Source of the DNA: Adenophora triphylla var. japonica
Lineage: Eukaryota > Streptophyta > Magnoliopsida > Asterales > Campanulaceae
Length of the DNA stretch: 64,000 nucleotides
Direction of reading: 5' to 3'
Assembly (NCBI GenBank): GCA_022495995.1
Contig: JAFEMH010000978.1
Span: 124,001-188,000 of the forward strand
Shown here: piece after piece, positions 55,610 through 64,000 of the stretch
Layout of the letters: each line of letters begins with the position of its first letter
How positions within the stretch are numbered: the stretch's first letter is position 1
Notes under the pieces: generated by a model
Databases searched by the model: none
Told to the model about the DNA's origin: nothing
The model's input: the letters and a program-made list of their open reading frames with translations, nothing else
Translations under genes and position numbers: made by a program

Positions 55610-56854
55610 CTAGGCCCAATCTACCATGTATCGAATACCCATGGACCTAACATGACCATCATGTTTAGCTTGCGAGAGAGCCTTAGTTAGTGGGTCCGCC
55701 ACGTTGTCATCAGTGTCTACTCTGCATATCTTAACGTCTTCCCTTTCACATATCTCACGGATAATGTGGAAACGTCGAAGTATGTGTTTGGATCTCTGGT
55801 GTGATCTTGGTTCCTTTTCTTGTGCAATGGCACCATTGTTATCACAGTAAAGTTCAATAGGGTCTCTGATGCTTGGAACGACTTCCAAATCACTAATGAA
55901 CTTCTTGATCCAAACTGCTTCCTTAGCTGCATCGGATGCCGCTATGTACTCGGCTTCGGTTGTAGAATCCGACGGTACTTTGCTTGGAACTTTTCCAACT
56001 CACAGTTCCTCCATTAAGCGTAAACAAAAATCCAGACTGCGATCTGAAATCATCTTTGTCGGTTTGGAAGCTAGCATCTGTGTAGCCTTTTACTACAAGA
56101 TCTTCTTCCATTCCTCCAAAGACCAAGAATGCATCCTTAGTTCTTCGTAAGTACTTAAGGATATTCTTGACTGCTATCCAATGTGGTTCACCGGGATCCG
56201 ATTGGTACCTACTCGTCATGCTTAGAGCACACGAGACATCGGGTCTAGTACATAACATAGCATACATGATAGACCCAATTGCCGAAGCATATGGAATACC
56301 ATTCATTCTCTTTCGCTCATCATTAGTCTTAGGACTTTGATTCTTGCTAAGAGATATACCATGCAACATTAGCAAATTCCCTCTTTTAGAATTTTCCATT
56401 TGGAATCTTCTAAGGATTTTGTCAATGTAAGTACTTTGACTTAAACCAATCATCCTCTTGGATCTATCTCTATAGATCTTGATACCAAGGATATATGCGG
56501 CTTCGCCCATATCTTTCATTGAAAAACACTTTCCTAACCAAGACTTAACAAACAGAAGTAAACGTCATTTCCAATGAGTAAGATATCGTCGACATACAAC
56601 ACTAAAAAGAGTGCTACGCTCCCACTAATTTTCTTGTACACACAAGGTTCATCTTCGTTCTTGATAAAGCCAAACTCCTTGATTGCTTCATCAAAACGTA
56701 GATTCCAACTCCTAGAAGCTTGCTTTAATCCATAAACGGATTTCTGCAACTTACACACCTTGTTAGAATTTTCTCGGATCGACAAAACCTTCAGTTGTAT
56801 CATGTATACATCCTCAAGTAACTTCCCATTAAGGAAAGCTGTTTTGACATCCAT
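55610..56854 (-). pseudogene. Copia-4 reverse transcriptase and RNase H in three frames
   Basis: The frame at 56534-56854 starts M-D-V-K-T-A-F-L-N-G and holds L-Y-V-D-D (56585-56596). A shift near 56520 moves into 55923-56519 with I-L-G-I, A-I-G-S-I-M-Y-A, Y-T-D-A-S-F. Another near 55910 leads to RNase H Y-C-D-N and A-D-P-L-T-K. Catalytic residues are kept; only small indels break the chain. Confidence 0.88.
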
Positions 56855-57420
56855 TTGCCATATCTCATAGTCATAATATGCGGCTATGGCAAGTAAAATT
56901 TGATAGACTTAAGCATAGCTACAAAGTGCGAAAAGGTTTCATCATAGTCTATGCCATGAATCTCGCCTTATATCCCTTAGCTACTAGCCTAGCCTTATAG
57001 GTGTGCACCTTCCCATCCATGTCGGTCTTCTTCTTGAAGACCCATTTGCACCCTATGGTTTTTACACCTTCGGTGGATCAATCAAGTTCCAAACTTGATT
57101 ATCACCATGGATTGTAATTCGGACTTCATGGCCTCTTGCCATTTTTCCGAATCAGAGCGGATATCGCTTCTTGATAGCAAGTGGGTTCATCGTTTTCGAT
57201 TAACTCCACTTCATCACTTTCCGTAACGAGAAATCCATATCTCTCGGGTTCGGATCGTGACCTACCACTTCGGCGAAGAACTTGTGCATCTTGAACCGGT
57301 TCCACAACGGTTTGTGAACTTGGTTCGCTTCTACCATTGGTTCAATGTTGTTTTCTGTTCTCGAATTTCTTCGAGATCTATTTTACTCCCACTCGGTTCC
57401 TTTGCGAAGAAACTCCTTTT
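56855..57420 (-). pseudogene. Copia-4 integrase-RT linker and RT start, heavily frameshifted
   Basis: RT N-terminal motifs can be read only in short pieces (G-C-K-W-V-F-K-K-K near 57050, K-A-R-L-V-A near 56980). No frame longer than about 60 codons survives. Confidence 0.65.
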
Positions 57421-58435
57421 CTAAGAAAGTACCATTTCGAGCAACAAACACTTTGTTCTCGTTTCGGTTGTAGAAATAGTATCCTTTGGTTTCCTTAGGA
57501 TAACCCACGAAAACACATTTATCGATTTAGGTGCTAGCTTGTCGGAAGTTAACTTCTTGACATATGCATCACAACCCCAAATCTTCATGAAAGACAAACT
57601 AGGTTTTCTTCCATGCCACATCTCATATGGGGTCTTTTGAACCGATTTGGTAGGAACTCGTTTATAGTGAAAGCAAAGCAGCTTTCTAGTGCATGTCCCC
57701 AAAAGGATAAAGGAAGCTCAACTTGACTCATCATAGAACGAACCATGTCCAACAAAGTTCTATTCCTCATTTCGACACACCATTCCATTGTGGTGTTCCG
57801 GTGAGAGAGTTCTCAAACGATTCCACAACTCTTAAGATGATCACAAATTCTTGGCTCAAATATTCACCACCTCGATCGGATCGAAGTACCTTAATAGTTT
57901 TGCCAAGTTGATTTTGCACCTCATTTTGAAATATTCGAAATATCTCAAACGATTCACTCTTATGTTTCATTAGATAAACATATCCAAATCTACTATAATC
58001 ATCGCCGAATGTTATGAAGTACCGAAATCCTCCCCTAGCATCGCTACTCATAGGCCCACATACATCGGTATGTATGAGTCCTAGTAAGTCGCCCGCCCTT
58101 TCACCGGTTTTGGTAAATGGGTCCTTGGTCATCTTGCCAAGTAAACAAGATTCGCATGTCTTATATGATTCATAATCATGTGAGTCCAAAAATCCATCTT
58201 TGTGGAGTTTAGAAATGCGTTTCTCGTTTATATGGCCAAGACGACAATGCCATAAGTAAGTGTGGTCTACATCATTGGGTTTAGATCTCTTATTAATGTT
58301 ATAGACATCATTATCTTGACTTTCAACATCAAGAATATAAAGGCCATTGAATGAAACAAAGAAGACAATAATGCATATCACTCTTGTAAATAGAAAATTT
58401 CTTATCACGTATAAGAAAATTAAAACCTTCATCAT
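57421..58435 (-). pseudogene. Copia-4 integrase, frameshifted
   Basis: The 222-codon frame from 58435 has the W-H-C-R-L-G-H zinc region, C-x2-C, I-H-T-D-V-C-G-P, F-G-D-D-Y-S and L-R-S-D-R-G-G-E-Y, and ends at P-Q-W-N-G-V. The continuation L-P-L-S-F-W-G-H-A-L-E is in another frame to 57421. Confidence 0.85.
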
Positions 58436-59572
58436 CCAAAGCTGAAATCGAAATAATATTCCTACTTAAAGCCGGAACGTAATAACAATTGTTCAAAACA
58501 AGTATTAGTCCACTAGGTAAAGTAACTTCATAAGTTCCTACGGCTAATGCAAAGAACTCTTGCTCCATTCCCCACACGTAGGTCCACTTTGCCTTCCTTA
58601 AGCATCCTTCTCGTTTCTTAGACCCCGCACATTTAGACAAATGTGAGTTCCACATCCGGTATCCAATACCCAAGAACAAGAAGTAGATAGGAATATATCT
58701 ATAACAAAGATACCTGAAGTTGAAGCAACTCCTTTGCCCTTCTTCGCTTCCTTGTATTTTGTGCAGCTTTCTCCTCCAATGTCCAATCTCATTGCAATGG
58801 AAGCAGATCGCGTCCTCTCGGGACTTAGGCTTAGCCTCTTTAGGCTTGGAAGCCTCTTTGGTCTTGGCAACCTTTGCCTTAGGATTAGCAACCTTTGCTT
58901 TTCCGTTACCCTTGAACCCTTTCCCCTTGTTAACCATTAGCACTTGGTCGGCTTTCTTCTCGACAATATTGGTTTCCGCAAAGAGTCAACATTTGAACTA
59001 ACTCGAAAGGTTTCTATTCATTCTACCCATGTTATAGTGCATTATGAAATGACTAAAACTTTTAGTAATGAATTCAATATTATGTCGGTAGACAACTCTT
59101 GGCTAATTGGAAAACCGAGCCTTTCAAGATGCTCAATGTGGCCCTTTAACTTGAGAGCATGGGGACCAACAAATTGTCCTTCACTCATCTTGCATGAGGT
59201 CAAGGCCGCAACCGTGTTGTACCTTTCTTGCCTAGCTTGAACTTGGAACATTTTCATCGCCCGATTGTTTAATTCGATCGTCCCCAAGTGCTCAAGATCC
59301 TTCTCGAAGGTTCTTGCACATGGCGGAGAGCATAAGGCAACCAACATCTCGTAGAGTCACGCTTGTGCTTCAGATATTGTTCCCTTATTGCCCTAGCAAG
59401 ATTGGCAAAGCAGGTTCGTGTGGAATAGGTTCATCGAGAACGTAGCTTTCTCCTCTTGTTTGAGAACAATTCTCAAACTACGGATCCAATCCATATAGTT
59501 TGTACCATTCTCTTCCAACTTTTCCTTCTCAAGGACAGATCGCAGTGAAAAGTGATTATTGTTTGATGCCAT
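58436..59572 (-). pseudogene. Copia-4 gag and protease, frameshifted
   Basis: ATG at 59572 opens M-A-S-N-N-N-H-F with the Y-M-D-W-I-R-S-L Gag motif and shifts frame near 59440. A middle capsid piece (59042-59347) and a Lys/Pro-rich piece follow. The knuckle begins C-F-H-C-N-E-I-G-H-W near 58790, with its last cysteine in a different frame. The protease triplet is D-T-G (58655-58663). Confidence 0.82.
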
Positions 59573-60941
59573 TTATTCTACAAAAAGATATACATAAAAT
59601 ATGAACACATATAAGTAAACATATTATATGAGAAGTATAATGCATTTAAATAAATGCTCCCACTAAATTATACACCTTCAAATGCAAATAAGCATAATAT
59701 ACATTTAATGGGCTAAGATCCAACTTTAATTCAATTTCAAGTTTGCTATGGCAAACCGCTCAAAATTAAATTAATTAGGTAGAAAACATCAATCATATCA
59801 CATATATGACTCTTAGATCTTTTATGAGATCAATTCAAGACATCATATGTCTAGGCATATTTTAATCTCATCTTATGCCTTGGGTCCAAAACCATTTTGA
59901 TAACCCAATTAAGTTCATTCATATTAAAACTTATAGGAACCACCATTTCCTCATCTTGCTCGCATTCGAATAGAATCAAAGCACCTTGCTACAGCAAGCC
60001 TACCCAAAACTATCCGAATGGTCTCAAGTGTTTAATCATGAATTGGCATAAAGAACTTAAAAGTTAAATGAAGGTTCTTTAAAGGTAGATTATAAGCATA
60101 TCGTAAAAGATAGTCAAAATCATGCACTGTAAGTTCCCGTGAAGATAGGTGAGCCACAAGGACTTCTTAAGTACCAACTCTTCTTTAGACAAGTAACTCT
60201 CCTAGACATGCATAATTTAGAAATCAACTCGATTAGGCAACATAATCCCTACCTTTTATAAACAATCGCTTCCTTTTAAATTTCGCGTATTTATGACTTG
60301 TTTCCATAAACAATCATAAGATCCAAAATTTACAATGTCTAAATCTAAACATATTAGGAAACTAAATATCATGTTTCAACTAAACATCTAATTAAAAAAA
60401 TCTTAGCATGTAAGAACAATTAAAACATGCATCGCAATAATTATTAAAATCACATTTTAATCAATTAATCATGCATATCAATGAATTAATCTAGCATGGC
60501 ATTATAAACTCAATTTTATAACATCCAGATTTTCATATGAACATATCGATTGTATACACAATCACGTAACAGCGTAAAATTGAACAAACCGATTCGCCCA
60601 GCTTTGGCTTATTATGTCGCGTGACAACATCGCCCGTAGGCTTGATATGTCGCGCGACCTAACAAAGCCGTATAACCTCGAATTCCTCATGGCTCATCAT
60701 GTCGCGCGACTAAAGTAGCCAAGTAACAGGATTTCCAGATTCGAACCAATACAGATTACAACCAATTAAATCATATAAAACAGCCTTTTATAGATTTAAT
60801 TCAGCATAATTCGAAAACAATTTTCACATTGTTTCACATAAACAATTAAAAATTCTATCGCATACAAAACATGCAATAAGCATATAAACAATTTATATCT
60901 TAAATCTAGCATGTTAATTCAAACTTAATCATACAAACGGG
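59573..60941 (-). other. Copia-4 leader between primer site and gag (1.37 kb), no frame
   Basis: AT-rich untranslated leader with three copies of the 20-bp CG motif at 60606-60625, 60639-60658 and 60691-60710. No supported coding region. Confidence 0.7.
60606..60710 (-). repeat. Three leader copies of the Copia-4 20-bp CG motif
   Basis: GGCTTATTATGTCGCGTGAC, GGCTTGATATGTCGCGCGAC and GGCTCATCATGTCGCGCGAC, all plus-strand oriented, within 105 bp and about 235 bp downstream of the primer site in the sense of transcription. Confidence 0.9.
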
Positions 60942-60953
60942 GCTCTGATACCA
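60942..60953 (-). promoter_or_regulatory. Copia-4 tRNA primer-binding site
   Basis: Minus strand TGGTATCAGAGC, perfect initiator-Met tRNA complement, one base from the LTR. Confidence 0.94.
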
Positions 60954-60954
60954 C

Positions 60955-62309
60955 TGTTGGGTTTTACGGGTCCATGCGTAGCGGAATTAAACATTAAAAC
61001 ATAAAACCCAAGAAGCCCTAGGATCCGTTCTATACAATTAATTTAAATTCCTATGAGATAGAATTAAACCAACCTTGAAACGCTTTCCGGTCTTGAGCTA
61101 TCGAACGATTTTGATTATGTGATATCGAATCACAAACTTCGTTCTTCAACTTGCTTGAACTCTAGGCCTTGATCGATGAACGAGCGAAGACCCTCTTTCG
61201 GTATCCACACCTTTGAATGAATCCAAGAACAACTTCTTGATGATTGCTAGATCTAAACCTTGAAGAATATTGAGAGTATTTAATTATGAATTTTGCTTGA
61301 AAAATTTCGGCTGACCTTTTAGGTCTTACAGAACCCTTGTATTTATACTACAATAGTAGGAATACCTCTCCTAATCGTATTAGGAGAGACAGGCTGTCAA
61401 AACGCGTATGGGCCTATTATGTCGCGCGGTATATTAAGCCATTGGCATAATATGTCGCGTGACATATATAGCCAGATACTGAAACTCTTAATCATTCTTC
61501 CTCCGGTTTAACCAATTCATTCTAGTTGTGAGTGACCCAATAGGATTACATTATGTTGGCAATGAGTTCGATCATATCGAACCTCATAAGACATAAGCGG
61601 ACTCTAGCAAGCCATTATGTCTACCCAAATAATGTAACGTAAGAGTTCACGTTTCCAATGGTGTACTTCCATTTCTCCCTTTGTCTCACGATGTTATATT
61701 GAACACAAGTCATGGTCATTGTCAACTTGTCTATGTTCAATGCTTTCTCGATTCCTTGAGTATAATGATAATTCCAATCATATTGGGGTACGGCCATACA
61801 CTTTCATCATTATCACTCATCGAGGGGCCCAAGCAAAACATCTCTCTTTCGAGGGACAAATTCCATCTTGACTTATCATCCTTCCCATCATGAATCCGAT
61901 CATGCCAAAGATAGCCTTTATGGATATCGTGTTAAGATATCGTTTGACTAAAATCAAACATGACTTTTCATCATATGTAAGATCATGATAATCTCAGGTC
62001 TGGGGACTAAATGAAGTAACCTTATGAGATTTACTTATGACACTTGACCATGTCATAAATCTCATGCGGGTCATGTCCAGTCACTTGTTCTCTAACAAGT
62101 ACTCATAATTTCAATGTGCATCTCTATGCATATAATCATCACATGATTATCCATTGACAATTATACTAATTATTCTCTTAATAATTAGGGACGCAGATTA
62201 TTATTAACAAATATACAAAACATATAATAATCAATTGATAAACATCTCATATAATAATAAATAATGTCAACACATAAGTCTATGAATCATAGGCCTAGGG
62301 CATAACACC

Positions 62310-62313
<4 letters not shown>
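60955..62313 (-). repeat. Copia-4 5' LTR
   Basis: 1359 bp, partner of 54238-55595. Confidence 0.93.
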
Positions 62314-62318
<5 letters not shown>

Positions 62319-62348
<30 letters not shown>

Positions 62349-62735
62349 AACTGAGAATTGTGTGTATGAGAGAAAGGGACTGAGGGTTAGGCTTATGAGG
62401 GGAAGAGAATCTGACTCAGCAAAATTTAGAGAAATTCATAAGGTTTGGTCCGCATATTCAAAAGAATTAGATACTCATTTATGGGCGGAAGAATAATTTG
62501 TTTCATTTAAAAGAAAAGAAAGAGATTTAAAAAAAAATTGAAAATTAAGTGTAGGAGGTGACCCACCCTCACCTTAACCTTAAGGTGGCACCGCCCCGGG
62601 AGGAGTATAACACAATGGCAATAACATGCAAGCATAGGCGAATACAAGAAGGAACGGAATCGTGATCACGACTGGTTTTTTATTTAAAAAATAATAATAA
62701 TAGAAGTATCAGTTATATTTCAAAGAGTAAGTCTG
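62319..62735. other. GA tract and intergenic sequence, no gene
   Basis: Continuation of the (GA)n target of Copia-4, then AT-rich sequence with TATGCGGAC in inverted orientation near 62452. Confidence 0.5.
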
Positions 62736-62737
62736 CT

Positions 62738-63245
62738 GAGAAACGCGTTTCTCCATAACTATGGAGAAACGCGTTTTTAATAGACAGAAGCTATACGTTT
62801 GATAACCAGAAGAAAAATTCTGGATATCAGTCTCAAAGGGTTCTGGATATCCAGAAGCTTTGGAACGGATATCCAGAAGCCTTTGGGCGGATATCCAGAA
62901 AAAATAGATTTGAAGCCAAATCCAAGGCCAAGACCAAAAATTGCTTATTGAAGGTTTCGAATATCCGTAAACCTTCAATGTATATCCAGAAACCATCAAA
63001 TGAATATCCAGAAACATTTTGAAAGTTTCTGGATATCATTTTGAAGGTTTCTGGATATCACTTTCATAAGCTTCTGGATATCCTTTCAAAGGGTTCTGGA
63101 TATCCAGAACCTTTGAGACTGATATCCAGAAGTAATCATGGACAAGGTCATGACCAATACAAAAAGTTTCTGAATATCCTTTCAAAAGGTTCTGGATACC
63201 CGTAACCCGTTTCTCCATAACTTATGAAGAAACGCGTTTCTCCCT
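62738..63245. repeat. Foldback element packed with GGATATCC palindromes
   Basis: Both ends carry GAGAAACGCGTTTCTCC-type palindromes (62738-62778 and about 63205-63243). Between them more than a dozen copies of TTCTGGATATC or GATATCCAGAA recur in both orientations at 10-40 bp spacing. Minus-strand frames here are repeat translations, not genes. Confidence 0.75.
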
Positions 63246-63464
63246 AGATTTTACGTATTTCAAATAAGTAATTGAACAAACTTATTGAATATTGAGAGAT
63301 TGAAAGAATTTCTAGTAATTGTTACATTATTAATCATGGTGGGATTTTTGAATATATTTATTATTTTCAATTTATTTTATTATTATTTATACATCAAATA
63401 TTATTAAATAAAATAAAAAATTTAAATTATGCCAACATGTAAAATAATTGGATCCATCATTAGA

Positions 63465-63965
63465 GTTGTCAATACGGGACGGGACGGGACGACAATATGT
63501 TATCCCGCGACTATTGCGGGAAGGGACGGGACGGAACGGGACGAATTTTCGCGGGACTAAATATTCCGTCCCGTCCCAGATCTACTGCAGGACACGGGAC
63601 AAGGCGGGTCAATGCGACAAGAAGACTTTAAATACTTCAACATGTTTGTGTTAGACTAGCTCAAGCTTAAGTATACAGTATATGTGGCCAAACAATTAGC
63701 TAGGCCGGATGAAATTATATAATCAAAATATATTAAGACTGGCCTGACATTGATGAATTTTAAAAGTGAATGCAAATTGGGTTGGAGGTTGGTATGCGTT
63801 TCACTTCATGTTTCAAAATTTAGGTACAAGTATAGCCATTAATACGGAATAACGGGACGGAACGAGACGACACTATGTTGTTCCACAATTAATGCGGGAC
63901 GGGACAAATTTTTACGAGCCTAAAATTTTCTGTTCCATCCCATCTCATTTATATAACAGGACGAA
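63465..63965. repeat. Two copies of a GGGACGGGAC-rich repeat
   Basis: About 63470-63600 and 63845-63965 share GGGACGGGAC, ACGACAATATGTT and TTGCGGGA words in the same order, ending in CCGTCCCGTCCC-type inversions. No gene. Confidence 0.6.
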
Positions 63966-64000
63966 ATTGTTCCAAATTGACGGCTCTATTCATCACTATA

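Larger units (their letters stand above)
54238..62313 (-). mobile_element. Copia-4: Tork/Angela-like Ty1-copia element, minus strand
   Basis: LTRs 54238-55595 and 60955-62313 (TGTTGGGTTTTACGG to CACCAACA) with an AGAGA duplication (54233-54237, 62314-62318) inside a GA tract. By hand the LTRs differ at about 15 substitutions and one indel, near 1.2 percent. The primer site is at 60942-60953 and the purine tract AAGTGGGAGA at about 55597-55606. The pol motifs (K-D-M-G-E-A-A-Y-I-L-G-I) resemble the Tork/Angela group. Many frameshifts despite the young LTRs. Confidence 0.94.

Noticed and set aside
62709..63218. Three minus-strand frames of 60-102 codons with I-Q-K/D-I-Q repeats
   Set aside because: Produced by the repeated GGATATCC words of the foldback element.

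Overview
This window is nuclear DNA from a eudicot-type plant. The evidence is the plant families present (a neutral lipase gene with nine plant-style GT-AG exons, a 3-ketoacyl-CoA synthase fragment), several lineages of plant Ty1/copia retrotransposon, TA-flanked Stowaway MITEs, TTA/TAA-flanked Tourist-like MITEs, Pack-MULEs and a hAT remnant. The species cannot be named from the sequence. By hand, roughly three quarters of the window is transposable-element DNA. Only one ordinary host gene is clearly complete. No tRNA, rRNA or CRISPR array was recognised.

Layout. 1-71: the end of a minus-oriented LTR, then a candidate promoter and a very short first exon (72-280). 739-18453: a nest of a Tourist-like element split by a 2.65-kb solo LTR (1399-18071), itself split by a 14-kb SIRE-like copia element, Copia-1 (2651-16669); all three levels have matching target-site duplications. 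18457-24610: AT-rich intergenic DNA with MITEs and a large palindrome. 24752-40368: a triacylglycerol/acid-lipase-type gene, 413 codons in nine exons, with transposons in its introns. Intron 7 holds a four-level nest: hAT > Stowaway > Pack-MULE carrying a KCS fragment > solo LTR. 40999-45061: a dead minus-strand copia element (Copia-2). 45173-46517: a second Pack-MULE with a captured plastid-transit-like first exon. 47516-53613: minus-strand Copia-3. 54238-62313: minus-strand Copia-4. 62319-64000: small repeats and foldback DNA.

The most unusual object is Copia-1. Behind an intact integrase C-terminus/reverse transcriptase/RNase H frame it carries a second gene with its own TATA box, a GTATGT...TATAG intron and a 1053-residue product with a coiled-coil-like C-terminus. 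The element is also saturated with one strand-biased word, AACCGC: 79 plus-strand and 5 minus-strand copies by hand count. The word clusters upstream of both TATA boxes, in the intron and in low-constraint coding linkers, and is absent from the reverse transcriptase. I propose, as inference only, an accessory protein plus dispersed target-word system comparable in logic to the VANC anti-silencing proteins of VANDAL transposons. Copia-2, -3 and -4 each carry a different repeated CG-dense word, in Copia-3 and Copia-4 just upstream of the LTR TATA box.
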